Assembly: GCF_036621135.1 (NCBI RefSeq)
Contig: NZ_JAZIBG010000036.1
Coordinates: forward strand, 186,001-250,000
Origin: Aquincola agrisoli
Lineage (GTDB): Bacteria > Pseudomonadota > Gammaproteobacteria > Burkholderiales > Burkholderiaceae_C
Direction of reading: 5' to 3'
DNA: 64,000 bases
Position 1 is the first letter of the stretch. Every line of letters begins with the position of its first letter. Of the stretch, positions 1 to 8,414 are shown piece after piece. A program made the position numbers and the translations under genes. A model generated the notes under the pieces. The model was not told where the DNA came from, did not search any database, and saw only the letters and a program-made list of their open reading frames with translations.

Positions 1-1609
1 TCGCGCTGGCGCCGCCCGCCAGATGCACGCCGTCGTAGGTGTTGGCGATGGCGGCGGTGCCTGCCAGGTTGGTGCCGATGTGGTTGCCAATGATCTGGTT
101 GCCGGTGGCGGAGGCGCCTTCGATGAAAAGCCCGTTGGCATTGCCGGACAGGACGTTGCGGTCCGCGGCGGTCGTTCCCCCGATGGTGTTGTTGCCGCTC
201 AAGACATAGATGCCGGCATCGCGGTTGCCCGTGCCTTGCGCGTTGCCACTGTTGCCCAGGCTGCCGATGTAGTTGCCCGCGATGGTGTTGCCGTCGGAGC
301 CGGCGTCGATCTGGATGCCGTCGCCCCGGAAGTTGCGGATTACCAGGCCGCGGACGGTGCTGCCGCCGGAGCCCGACGCCAGCTGCAACCCGTCGGCATT
401 GAGGTTGTCGCCGTCCAGGATGATGGCCGGGCGGCTGCCGTTGGCCGCAAAGCTGTCGTCGGTGCTGGCGTCGAGGACCACCGTGCCGGTGAGGGTGGGC
501 AGGGCCGAAGACAAGGTGATGGTGTGCACCCCGGTGCCGGCGATGTTGAAGTGGATGGTGTCGGTGCCGGCGTTGCCGTTGGCCTGATGGATGGCCCAGC
601 GCAGCGTGCCGCTGGTGTTGGTGTCGGCGGTGCTGGTCACCGTGTAGGTGGCGAGCACGCCCTGCCACTGCGCCTGCACCTGCATCCCGAAGGCGAGCTC
701 AGCTTCGATGCGGCCGGTGTGCATCTCCAGCGTCCAGTCGCCGCCACGCGTGACCGCGCCGGTGCGGTTGTCGGAGGCGGCCACGTCGGCGCCTGTCAGT
801 TCGGCCAGGGTCTTGACGAACGCGCGCCCGGCGGCGCCTTCGGCGACGTCGCAGCCGTAGACCAGCAGGTCGGCGTCGTCCGCCAGGGCGCTGCGCCAGC
901 CGGCGATCTCGCCGGCACGCTGCTGCAGCGCGACCGCGTCGAGCACGCCATTGCCGACGATCAGCCGGCCGGCGCCGCCGTGGGTCAGGAAGTGCAGGGC
1001 GCCGACGCCGCTGCGGCCGGCCAGGGCTTCGGTGACCTGCGCGATGCCGTCGCGGCGGCCGTCGAGCACGATGGCTTCGATGCGCCGCCCGTCGGCCGCC
1101 TGCCGGGTGATGTCGGCCAGCAGCTGCTCTGCGTCGTCCACGCCGGCGTCGATGAAGACGAGGTCGGTCGCGGCCTCCCGCACGGGCCCGATCGACGTGG
1201 CCTGCGCCAGGCTGCCCACGCCGCGGGTGCCGAGTTGCACGCCGCCTTCGCCGGGGTGGCCGATCACGTGCCACCCCGTGCCGCGCGGCTGCTGCGCCAG
1301 CACTTCGGCGATGCGCTCGCTGCCGTCTTCGCCGGCCTCGATGGTGACCACGTCGAGGTCGACGCCGTCGCCGCGCTGTGCGGCGAGTATCGCCACCTGG
1401 CCGTCGGGGTCGGCGACGCGCTCGTCGACAAACACCACTTCGTGCGGCCGGGCTTCGGCAGGCATGGCGCCGGTGCGGGTGGCGGCATCGAGGCTGCGGT
1501 GCTCGGCCGTGGCGGCCTGGAGGTGGGCCGGTGCGAAGTCGGCGGAGTAGAGAACCCGCGCTTCGAGCTCTTCGATCAGGGGCCGCGCCGGCCTGGGGAA
1601 TGGTTTCAT
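1..1609 (-). CDS. DUF4347 and beta-helix repeat protein, N-terminal part (truncated by window edge)
   Basis: The reading frame is open from an ATG at 1609 to the left edge (536 residues, no stop), so this is only the N-terminal part of what is normally a very large protein. It opens with the LEExLEARVLYSAD-type leader seen in DUF4347 proteins (residues 11-24). Two DUF4347-like units follow at about 56-135 and 145-225, the second containing FLTHGGAG. From about 270 the sequence turns into a CSLREA/right-handed beta-helix region with repeated N-x-I-x-G-N patterns (NTIAGNYIG, NNTIGG, NQIIGNHIG). Members of this family are secreted or surface repeat proteins of unknown function. No Sec signal is obvious. 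It is read away from the 200-base AT-richer region that separates it from the transporter locus. The family call is firm; function is not known. Confidence 0.85.
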   Translation of the reverse strand, partial: MKPFPRPARPLIEELEARVLYSADFAPAHLQAATAEHRSLDAATRTGAMPAEARPHEVVFVDERVADPDGQVAILAAQRGDGVDLDVVTIEAGEDGSERIAEVLAQQPRGTGWHVIGHPGEGGVQLGTRGVGSLAQATSIGPVREAATDLVFIDAGVDDAEQLLADITRQAADGRRIEAIVLDGRRDGIAQVTEALAGRSGVGALHFLTHGGAGRLIVGNGVLDAVALQQRAGEIAGWRSALADDADLLVYGCDVAEGAAGRAFVKTLAELTGADVAASDNRTGAVTRGGDWTLEMHTGRIEAELAFGMQVQAQWQGVLATYTVTSTADTNTSGTLRWAIHQANGNAGTDTIHFNIAGTGVHTITLSSALPTLTGTVVLDASTDDSFAANGSRPAIILDGDNLNADGLQLASGSGGSTVRGLVIRNFRGDGIQIDAGSDGNTIAGNYIGSLGNSGNAQGTGNRDAGIYVLSGNNTIGGTTAADRNVLSGNANGLFIEGASATGNQIIGNHIGTNLAGTAAIANTYDGVHLAGGASA

Positions 1610-1809
1610 CGGGACTGCGATCCAGGAGGTCAGCCGGCGAACCCCCAGGGCCCGCTTCCAGGAAGCATTCTCGATGTCGGCAAATGTGCCTAAATATGAA
1701 ACTAAATCCCTAAAAGTGCGTTGTTTTGCGTTTCTTCATCGGTGCGTTGTGCCGGATCGTGGTGCCGGTTCGCGCACTTGGTGTGACCCGCCCGCGCCCC
1801 GTCCGGGCC
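1610..1809. promoter_or_regulatory. AT-rich upstream region of the DUF4347 gene
   Basis: No gene is seen here. The part around 1684-1735 is clearly AT-richer than the surrounding sequence. It holds three CTAAA words on the plus strand at 1690-1694, 1702-1706 and 1710-1714, which read TTTAG on the strand of the DUF4347 gene. It is the likely promoter and regulatory region of that gene. I could not define a convincing -35/-10 pair or a sigma-54 element. Confidence 0.4.
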
Positions 1810-2823
1810 TCAGGTGTTGGGCTTGATGCGCCCCTCCGCGATGACGCGGCTCCACTTGTCGATCTCGGCCTCAATGCGCGCCTTGAACTCCGCCGGCGTG
1901 CTGCCGACCGGGATGAACCCCATGCCGGTGAGCTTGCTGTTCAGCGGGCCGGCCTTCACGGCCGACGAGGCGGCCTGGCCGATCTGCTGGAGTCGCTCGG
2001 CCGGCATGCCGGCCGGCGCAACGAGGCCAAAGAGCGGCGACGCATCGACGCTGGACAGCCCGGCCTCGGCCATGGTGGGCACCTGCGGCAGCTGGGCCGC
2101 CCGCACCGGCCCCGTCACGGCCAGCGCCCGCAGCGTGCCCGCGCGGATGTGCTCGATCATCGTGGGCACCGTGGTGAAGCCGAAGTCGATGTGGCCCGCG
2201 ATCATGTCGTTCAGCACCGTCGAGCCCCCGCGGTAGGGGACGTGGGTGGCGGGGATGCCGGCGGCCACGCGCAGCTGCTCGCCGGCGAGGTGGGGCGCGC
2301 TGCCGATCCCGGCGGAGCCGTAGTTGAGGCCGTCGGGTTTCGACTTCGCCAGCGCGACCAGTTCCTGCACCGATGCGGCGCGCACGCTGTGGTGCACCAG
2401 CAGCACGAAGGGCGCCGTGGCCATCAGCGACAGGGGCACGAAGTCCTGCCGCGTGTCGTAGGGCAGGCTTTTGCCGAACAGCCCCGGGTTGATCACGAAG
2501 GCGGTGTCGACGAAGCCGAGCGTGTGGCCGTCGGGGGGGGCCGTGGCGATGGCCTTGGTGCCGATCTGCGTGCCGCCGCCGGCCTTGTTCTCGACGATGA
2601 AGGTGCCGCCGAGGGCGCCTTCCAGCGCCTGGGCCATCAGGCGCGCGAGCGCGTCGGTGGCGGCGCCGGGCGCATACGGCACGATGACGCGCGAGGCCGT
2701 GGCCTGCGCCCACGCCGGCCCGGCCGCCGCCAGCGACAGGGCGGCCGGCAGGGCGCCGGCCTGGATCAGGAAGTGTCGTCTGCGCAAGGTGTCCATCGCT
2801 GTCTTTCGGCGCTGCGGGTTCAT
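1810..2823 (-). CDS. Bug/TctC-family tripartite tricarboxylate transporter substrate-binding protein
   Basis: Periplasmic binding protein of the Bug family, the extracytoplasmic receptor of tripartite tricarboxylate transporters (337 residues). The N-terminus has a twin-arginine-like signal (RRRHFLIQ followed by a hydrophobic Ala/Leu stretch ending AWAQ). The body shows family hallmarks: VPYAPGAATDALAR, the ENKAGGGTQIGT loop and VPYRGGSTVLNDMIAGHIDF. The ATG at 2823 overlaps the stop of the upstream enolase-family gene as ATGA, so the two are probably translationally coupled. A second in-frame ATG at 2796 would still keep the whole signal peptide. No TctA/TctB membrane subunits lie in the window, so this receptor would have to work with subunits encoded elsewhere. 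Ligand unknown; a sugar acid or aromatic acid is plausible from the neighbours. Confidence 0.9.
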   Translation of the reverse strand: MNPQRRKTAMDTLRRRHFLIQAGALPAALSLAAAGPAWAQATASRVIVPYAPGAATDALARLMAQALEGALGGTFIVENKAGGGTQIGTKAIATAPPDGHTLGFVDTAFVINPGLFGKSLPYDTRQDFVPLSLMATAPFVLLVHHSVRAASVQELVALAKSKPDGLNYGSAGIGSAPHLAGEQLRVAAGIPATHVPYRGGSTVLNDMIAGHIDFGFTTVPTMIEHIRAGTLRALAVTGPVRAAQLPQVPTMAEAGLSSVDASPLFGLVAPAGMPAERLQQIGQAASSAVKAGPLNSKLTGMGFIPVGSTPAEFKARIEAEIDKWSRVIAEGRIKPNT

Positions 2824-3926
2824 GGCCGGCTCACGAAGGGGCCGTCGATCAGCGCGGGCTCGGGATCGGCGCCCAGGCCGGGGCGGTCGGTGAGGGTGAA
2901 GTGCCCTCGCTGCAGCGGCACCGCGGTGCCGTAGGGCACCGCGCCCAGCTCGCAGTACAGGCGCTCCACGGCGCATTCGGCCTCCTGCGCCGCCAGCACG
3001 TGCAGCGTGGCGAGGAAACCGGGGCCGAAGAAAGCCGATTGCGGCGAGAACCGCACGGCGGTGCCCTCGCACTGCCGGGCGAGCTGCCACAGCGCGGTGA
3101 CGCCGCCGCACTTGATCGCGCTGGGCTGCAGGTAGTCCACCCCCGCGTTCGCGACCAGCGATTGCAGCTCGAACAGGCTGCTGGCGTTCTCGCCGACGGC
3201 GACCGGGATGCCGGTGGCCGCCCGCAGCGCGGCGAGCGAGCCGCCGTCCTCCGGCGGCCAGAGCGGCTCCTCGATCCACAGCGGATCGAAGGGCGCCATC
3301 TCGCGCACCGTGCGGACCGCCTCGTCGAGCTGCCAGGCGCAGTTGGTATCGACCATCAGCGGCAGGCCGGGCCCGAGCGCCCGGCGTGCTGCCGCCACCG
3401 CTGCGGCTGTCCGCTCGTGCAGCTTCACCCGGCCGAAGCCGTCTTCCAGCGCACGCGCGGTATGGCAGGCCACGAGGCCGGCATCGCCGTAGTACTGCAG
3501 CAGCGACGCGTAGGCCGGGATGCGCTGGCGCTTGGCGCCGCCCAGCAGCGCATGCAGCGGTACGCCCTCGAGCTTGCCGCGGAGGTCCCACAGCGCGATG
3601 TCCAGCCCGCTCAGCGCATGCAGCAGCACGCCGGATCGGCCGAGGTTGTGCAGCGTGCGCTCCAGCGCCGGCGTGAGGCCGGGTTCGAGGGCATCGCGGC
3701 CGCAGGCGAGCGGGGCGACGCGGTGGGCGAGGACGGCGGCCAGCGCATCCAGCTCGCCGCCGTAGGCCTCGCCCCAGCCGACGGCGCCGTTGTCCAGCTC
3801 GACGCGGACCAGGACGCTGTCGAGCGTGGTGCGGGGGCGGCCGGCGAACAGCGGCGGCTCCGCGCCATGGCGGAAGGGCAGCCGGAGCTTCAGGCAGTCG
3901 ATCGAGCGGATGGTGGTGCGCGGCAC
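2820..3926 (-). CDS. Enolase-superfamily enzyme (mandelate racemase/muconate lactonizing type)
   Basis: Soluble TIM-barrel enzyme of 368 residues in the mandelate racemase/muconate cycloisomerase group, which abstracts the alpha proton of carboxylate substrates. The KxH motif (K168, H170) and the three metal ligands D193 (MVDTN), E219 (WIEEP) and E246 (VGEN) are present, as is a later K272 in AIKCGG. The N-terminal capping domain covers about 5-125. The start is a GTG at 3926; no good ATG lies near. The gene is followed with ATGA overlap by a Bug receptor and preceded by a palindromic operator and a LacI-type regulator. A dehydratase or cycloisomerase acting on a sugar acid or lactone is a reasonable guess, but the substrate cannot be read from the sequence. 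Confidence 0.9.
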   Translation of the reverse strand: MPRTTIRSIDCLKLRLPFRHGAEPPLFAGRPRTTLDSVLVRVELDNGAVGWGEAYGGELDALAAVLAHRVAPLACGRDALEPGLTPALERTLHNLGRSGVLLHALSGLDIALWDLRGKLEGVPLHALLGGAKRQRIPAYASLLQYYGDAGLVACHTARALEDGFGRVKLHERTAAAVAAARRALGPGLPLMVDTNCAWQLDEAVRTVREMAPFDPLWIEEPLWPPEDGGSLAALRAATGIPVAVGENASSLFELQSLVANAGVDYLQPSAIKCGGVTALWQLARQCEGTAVRFSPQSAFFGPGFLATLHVLAAQEAECAVERLYCELGAVPYGTAVPLQRGHFTLTDRPGLGADPEPALIDGPFVSRP

Positions 3927-3991
3927 GTGATGACCTGTTCTGGCGCTGCGTCCCGCGGCCCACCAGCACGTGCGGCGCCGGGCGACGGAAC

Positions 3992-4005
3992 TGGTAGCGC
4001 TACCA
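3992..4005. promoter_or_regulatory. Perfect palindromic LacI-type operator
   Basis: The 14-mer TGGTAGCGCTACCA is a perfect palindrome with the central CG typical of LacI/GalR-family operators. It lies 66 bases upstream of the enolase-family start codon and downstream of the lacI-type gene on the same strand. A possible -10 (TAGATT, minus strand, 4005-4010) abuts it, so a bound repressor would cover the start of transcription. It is the obvious target of the regulator encoded at 4072-5151. Confidence 0.8.
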
Positions 4006-4071
4006 ATCTAGGCAAGATGGTACGGGCGGCGATGCGCCGAAGAATGCGCATTTCTACCTACCGTGTTCACA

Positions 4072-5151
4072 CTAAGCCGTTTCCCGGACGATGAGGCTGA
4101 ATCCCACGTCGACGACGGCGTTGGCCACCTCGCGCCCCTCGGCACGCTCGACGATGCAGTGCGCCGCCTTGCGCCCGATGGCCTCGCTGTCGACCCGCAC
4201 CGTGGTCAGCGCCGGGCGGATGTCGGCCGAGAACGACGCGTCGCCGAAGCCGACGATCGCGATCTGCCCCGGCACCGCGATGCCGCGGGCCTGGGCTTCG
4301 GTCACCATGCCCAGCGCCAGCATGTCGGAGCTGCAGAACACTGCGCTGGTCTTCGGCTGCCGCGCAAGGATGCGCCGCAGCGCTTCGCGGCCGCCCCGCA
4401 CGGTGCCCGGCGTGGGCGCGGTCTCCAGCACGATGGACACCGGCTCGTTGCGGCTCTTGCCGCCGGCCTGGATCGCCGAGGCGAACGCCTTGCCGCGCCG
4501 TCGCGCGCGTTCGTGGTCGCCGCCGACGAACGCGAACTGCCGGTGGCCGTGGCGCAGCAGGTGCTCGGCCACCGCGCGCGCGATGCTCTCGTGCGAGAAG
4601 CCGACGACCATGTCGATCGGCGAGGCCACCATGTCCCAGGTCTCGACCACCGGCAGGCGCGCGGCGGCGAGTTGCCGCGCGCCTTCCGCGGAAGGCACCA
4701 CGCCGCACAGCACCAGCCCGTCGGGCCGCCGGCCGATCAGGGCTTCGAGGAAGCGGTGGTCCTGCTGGACGCCGTAGCCGCTCTGGCCCAGCAGCAGCTG
4801 GTAGTCGGACTGCGCGAGCGCCACGAACAGCGACTGCACCATCGGCTCGAACACCGAGCCGGCCAGCGAAGGCAGCACCGCGGCGACCAGCCGGCTGCGC
4901 CGCGAGGCCAGTCCGCCGGCGACCCGGTTGGCCACGTAGCCGGTGGACGCGACGGCCGCCTGCACCTTCGCGAGGATGGCTGGCGAGACCAGCGCCGGGG
5001 CGTTGAGCGCGCGCGAGGCGCTCATCGGCGAGACCCCGGCGATCTGCGCCAGCTCGCTCAGCGTCATGCCGCCGCGGCTGCGGTGCCGCCGGCCGGGCGG
5101 GGGCGTTTCGGCCGGGCCGGGGTCTGCGGGCTTGCGAGGGGGGCGTGCCAT
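4072..5151 (-). CDS. LacI-family transcriptional regulator
   Basis: Regulator of 359 residues. An N-terminal Pro/Arg-rich extension of about 28 residues precedes the helix-turn-helix (about 30-50, MTLSELAQIAGVSPMSASRALN) and hinge helix (AILAKVQAAVASTGYVANRVAG). The rest is a periplasmic-binding-protein-like sensor domain with the usual LVLCG, FVGGD and IAIVGFGD segments; the pattern resembles GntR/IdnR-type gluconate regulators. It probably represses the enolase-family/Bug operon just downstream through the palindrome at 3992-4005. The ATG at 5151 lacks a strong Shine-Dalgarno sequence; an internal Met at the start of the helix-turn-helix is an alternative start. The effector is likely a sugar acid or derivative (inference). 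Confidence 0.9.
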   Translation of the reverse strand: MARPPRKPADPGPAETPPPGRRHRSRGGMTLSELAQIAGVSPMSASRALNAPALVSPAILAKVQAAVASTGYVANRVAGGLASRRSRLVAAVLPSLAGSVFEPMVQSLFVALAQSDYQLLLGQSGYGVQQDHRFLEALIGRRPDGLVLCGVVPSAEGARQLAAARLPVVETWDMVASPIDMVVGFSHESIARAVAEHLLRHGHRQFAFVGGDHERARRRGKAFASAIQAGGKSRNEPVSIVLETAPTPGTVRGGREALRRILARQPKTSAVFCSSDMLALGMVTEAQARGIAVPGQIAIVGFGDASFSADIRPALTTVRVDSEAIGRKAAHCIVERAEGREVANAVVDVGFSLIVRETA

Positions 5152-5321
5152 CGGGTGGAAGCGGTCGTGCCGGGGGTGGCAGGCAGTCTATGCGGCCGGG
5201 CCGCAGCCGCTGCGCCACCGGCAGCACCCCGGGCTAACCCCTAGGCTGGATTGATTGCGCTAACACGAAGGTATCGTTAACAATCGACGCCCGAGACGAT
5301 CCTTTCGACCCAGGACACGCC
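5152..5321. promoter_or_regulatory. Divergent control region with possible second operator
   Basis: This gap separates the minus-strand lacI-type gene from the plus-strand Bug gene and should carry both promoters. An imperfect palindrome, ATcGTTAACaAT (10 of 12 positions symmetric), lies at 5273-5284, 38 bases before the Bug ATG, and could be an operator. It lacks the central CG of the 3992 site, so the same repressor need not bind it. Confidence 0.35.
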
Positions 5322-6284
5322 ATGAACAAGCTGATTTCCACCCTCGCCGTGGGTTTGACCTTCGCCGCCGCCGTGCACGCGCAGACCTGGCCGACGAAGC
5401 CCGTGAACATCGTCGTGCCGTTCCCGCCCGGCGGCTCCACCGACGCCGTCGCGCGCGCCATCGCCGGCAAGGCCAGCGAGAAGCTGGGCCAGCAGTTCAT
5501 CGTCGACAACAAGGCCGGCGCCACCGGCACCATCGGCGCCACGCAGGTCAAGCGTTCGCCGGCCGACGGCTACACCTTCCTGGTCACCTCCCTCGGGCCG
5601 CTGGTCATCGCGCCGCACCTGATGAAGTCGCTGCCCTACGAGGCGCTGAAGGATTTCGATCCCATCACCGTCGCGGTCCAGGCGCCCAACGTGCTCGTCG
5701 TGCCCGCGTCGTCGCCGCACAAGACGGTGGCCGACGTCATCGCCTTCCAGAAGGCCCACCCGGGCAAGATGACCTTCGCGTCGTCGGGCAACGGCTCGAG
5801 CGACCACCTGACCGCGGCGCTGTTCTGGCAGCAGACGGGCACCAGCGGCCTGCACGTGCCCTACAAGGGCGGCGCCCCGGCCATCACCGACCTGCTCGGC
5901 GGGCAGGTCGACGCCTCGTTCCAGAACGTCAACGCGGTGGTGCAGCACGTCAAGGCCGGCAAGCTGAAGGCGCTGGCCGTCACCGGCAGCAAGCGTTCGC
6001 CGGTGCTGCCCGACGTGCTGACGGTCGCCGAGGCCGGCGTGAAGGGCGTCGACGTGTACTCGTGGCAGGCGATGGTGGCACCCAAGGGCTTGCCGGCCGA
6101 CGTGCGCGACCAGGCCTACGCCGCGGTGGCTGCCGCCCTGAAGGACCCGCAGGTGCAGCAGCAGTTCACCTCGCTCGGCTTCGAGATCGTCGCCAGCACG
6201 CCGGCGGAGTTCGCCGCCTTCCAGCAGCAGGAATACGCACGCTGGAAGAAGGTGATCGAGTCCGGGAACATCACCGTCGACTGA
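5322..6284 (+). CDS. Bug/TctC-family tripartite tricarboxylate transporter substrate-binding protein
   Basis: Second Bug receptor (320 residues), exported by a Sec signal peptide (MNKLISTLAVGLTFAAAVHA, cleavage before QTWP). Family motifs are clear: WPTKPVNIVVPFPPGGSTD, VDNKAGATGTIG, VPYKGGAPAITDLLGGQVD. It is only distantly similar to the receptor at 1810-2823, so the two probably bind different ligands. It is followed 30 bases later by a GntR/FCD regulator on the same strand and probably co-transcribed with it. No transporter membrane subunits are present. Start chosen from the ATG preceded by AGGA at suitable distance. Confidence 0.92.
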   Translation: MNKLISTLAVGLTFAAAVHAQTWPTKPVNIVVPFPPGGSTDAVARAIAGKASEKLGQQFIVDNKAGATGTIGATQVKRSPADGYTFLVTSLGPLVIAPHLMKSLPYEALKDFDPITVAVQAPNVLVVPASSPHKTVADVIAFQKAHPGKMTFASSGNGSSDHLTAALFWQQTGTSGLHVPYKGGAPAITDLLGGQVDASFQNVNAVVQHVKAGKLKALAVTGSKRSPVLPDVLTVAEAGVKGVDVYSWQAMVAPKGLPADVRDQAYAAVAAALKDPQVQQQFTSLGFEIVASTPAEFAAFQQQEYARWKKVIESGNITVD

Positions 6285-6314
6285 CTGGCGCAACGGTCTC
6301 GCCGCACCGCCGCC

Positions 6315-6941
6315 ATGCCGCCGCAAGGGCCCTTTCCGCCCGACCGCGCCACGAGGCCGGCGCAGCTGTACGGCGAGCTGGCCAGGCGGCTGCGCGACGG
6401 CCGCCTGCCGCCCGGCAGCCGGCTGACCGAACGCCTGCTGTCGCAGGAGTTCGGCGCCAGCCGCACCGTCGTGCGGGAGGCCGTCTCCAAGCTGCAGGCC
6501 ACCGGCCTGGTGCGCTCGGTGCGGGGCGTGGGCACCCTCGTCGTCGAGCCGCAGGAGGCCGGCATGCCGCTACCGATCCTTGCGGCGGGCGCAGACCGCG
6601 TGCGGCTGCACGAACTGCGCGCGGGCTTCGAGAGCGAGGCCGCGGTGCTGGCGGCGCGACGGCGCACCACCGACGACCTGGCCGCGATGAAGGCGGCATT
6701 GGAGGCCACGGGCGGCGACATCGCCTTCCACCTGGCGGTGGCGCGTGCGACGCACAACCCGCACTACGGGCACATCCTCGCCCGCATCCTGAGCGCCACG
6801 GGCGACGACGGCCACGATCCGGCGGCGCACGAAGGCATCTTCCGCGCCATCGAGCAGCGCGACGGCGACACGGCACGGGCCTACATGCGCATGCACCTCG
6901 CGGCGCCGTCGCACCACCTCCCCGCCGCGCAGCGCGGCTGA
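6315..6941 (+). CDS. GntR-family regulator, FCD (FadR) subfamily
   Basis: DNA-binding regulator of 208 residues: winged helix at about 16-80 (ELARRLRDGRLPPGSRLTERLLSQEFGASRTVVREAVSKLQATGLV), then a shortened FCD all-helical sensor domain with metal-ligand-like residues (FHLAVARATHNPHYG, H in DPAAHEGIFRAIEQRD). FCD regulators respond to carboxylates and sugar acids, which fits the neighbouring Bug and enolase-family genes. A short inverted repeat follows the stop (6942-6955) before the convergent beta-CASP gene. Confidence 0.9.
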   Translation: MPPQGPFPPDRATRPAQLYGELARRLRDGRLPPGSRLTERLLSQEFGASRTVVREAVSKLQATGLVRSVRGVGTLVVEPQEAGMPLPILAAGADRVRLHELRAGFESEAAVLAARRRTTDDLAAMKAALEATGGDIAFHLAVARATHNPHYGHILARILSATGDDGHDPAAHEGIFRAIEQRDGDTARAYMRMHLAAPSHHLPAAQRG

Positions 6942-6963
6942 AGGGCCGGCGCCCTCGCAAGGC

Positions 6964-8367
6964 TCACAGCTCGAAGCGGCTGCCGGGCACGGGCGCCTCC
7001 GCACGCCAGCCAAACCGTTCGGCGATGGCCTGCGCGAAGCCGCAGGCGGTGGCCTCCTCGCCGTGCACGACGAAGGTCCGCTGCGGCGGTGTGGTGAAGC
7101 GGCCCAGCCAGCCCAGCAGCGCGTCGCGGTCGCCATGGGCCGACAGCCCGCCGATGGTGTGCACGCTGGCCCGCACCGCGTGCTCCTCGCCGAACAGGCG
7201 CACGTGCTTCTGGCCGTCGACCAGCCGCCGCCCCAGCGTGCCTTCGGCCTGGAAGCCGATGATGATGATCGCGCATTCGGGCCGGCCGAGGTTGTGGCGC
7301 AGGTGGTGCTTGATGCGGCCTGCGTCGCACATGCCGCTGGCCGCGACGATGATCGCCCCGGCCTTGACCTGGTTGAGCGCCATCGATTCGTCGACGCTGC
7401 GGGTGAAGCGCAGGCTCAGCCCCGCGGGCGGCGCGCGCCGCAGCGACAGCATCTCGCGCGTCTCGTCGTCGAGGAACTCCGGGTGCTTCAGCGTGATGGC
7501 GGTGACCTTGTCGGCCATCGGTGAGTCCACGAAGACCTGCATCGGCGGCAGCCGCCCTTCGCGCCGCAGCTGCGCCAGCAGGAAGAGCAGCTCCTGCGTG
7601 CGCCCGAGCGCAAACGCCGGGATGACGATGTTGCCCTGCCGGCGCTTCAGCGTGTCGTCGATCACCTGCACCAGCTCGTCGATGGTCGCGTCCAGCGGGC
7701 GGTGCAGTCGGTTGCCGTAGGTCGACTCGACCACCAGCACCTCGGCCTCGGCGATGGGCGTCGGATCGCGCACGATGGGCCGCCCCGGCTGCCCGATGTC
7801 GCCGGAGAACACGAGCTTGCGGGTGCGGCCCGCATCGGTGATCCACACCTCGACGATGGCCGACCCCAGGATGTGGCCGGCATCGCGGAAGCGGCAGCGC
7901 ACCGAGGCGTGCGGCCGGACCTCGGTGTCGTAGGCCGCCCCTTCCAGCTGCTCCAGGCAGGCCTGGGCCTGCGCCACGGTGTACAGCAGCTCGGCGGCCG
8001 CGGCCTGGCGCTGGCGCTGGCGGCGGTTGCCGCGCTGCGCGCGTGTCCACTCGGACTCCTGGATGAAGGCGCTGTCCAGCAGCATCACCGACAGCAGGTC
8101 GGCCGTCGCCGTCGTCGTGTGCACCGGCCCGCGGAAGCCCAGCGCGCACAGGCGGGGCAGCAGGCCGCTGTGGTCGATGTGCGCATGCGTCAGCAGCACG
8201 AAGTCGATGTCCTCGGGCGCGAACGGCCACGGGGCGAGGTTGCGCTCGCGCGCTTCGCGCCCGCCCTGGTGCATGCCGCAGTCCACCAGGAAACGCGCGC
8301 CGCCGGCTTCGACGAGGAAGCAGGAGCCGGTCACCTCCCGTGCAGCACCGATGAAGCTGATGCGCAT
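6964..8367 (-). CDS. MBL-fold beta-CASP metallohydrolase (RNA-specificity-domain protein)
   Basis: Metallo-beta-lactamase-fold protein of 467 residues with the beta-CASP insertion and C-terminal RNA-specificity (RMMBL) domain, related to YsnF/CPSF-73-like RNA nucleases. Metal motifs: HAHIDH at 61-66, H165 (RDAGHILGS), D190 (FSGDIG). The beta-CASP part runs about 205-370, followed by SAHGD (409-413) and FVVHGE (H435). It is expected to be a cytoplasmic RNA endo- or exonuclease; the true substrate is unknown. The ATG at 8367 has a good GGAGGAT ribosome-binding site, which rules out the longer frame. It lies 47 bases downstream of the RHS gene on the same strand and could be read with it. Confidence 0.9.
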   Translation of the reverse strand: MRISFIGAAREVTGSCFLVEAGGARFLVDCGMHQGGREARERNLAPWPFAPEDIDFVLLTHAHIDHSGLLPRLCALGFRGPVHTTTATADLLSVMLLDSAFIQESEWTRAQRGNRRQRQRQAAAAELLYTVAQAQACLEQLEGAAYDTEVRPHASVRCRFRDAGHILGSAIVEVWITDAGRTRKLVFSGDIGQPGRPIVRDPTPIAEAEVLVVESTYGNRLHRPLDATIDELVQVIDDTLKRRQGNIVIPAFALGRTQELLFLLAQLRREGRLPPMQVFVDSPMADKVTAITLKHPEFLDDETREMLSLRRAPPAGLSLRFTRSVDESMALNQVKAGAIIVAASGMCDAGRIKHHLRHNLGRPECAIIIIGFQAEGTLGRRLVDGQKHVRLFGEEHAVRASVHTIGGLSAHGDRDALLGWLGRFTTPPQRTFVVHGEEATACGFAQAIAERFGWRAEAPVPGSRFEL

Positions 8368-8414
8368 GCCGATCCTCCGCACCCATGGTGCGCCCATCGT
8401 CGCACACCGGGGCC

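Noticed and set aside
23..1693. 556-codon open frame on the plus strand
   Set aside because: It is antisense to the DUF4347/beta-helix frame, which has clear family motifs; long opposite-strand frames are common at this GC content.
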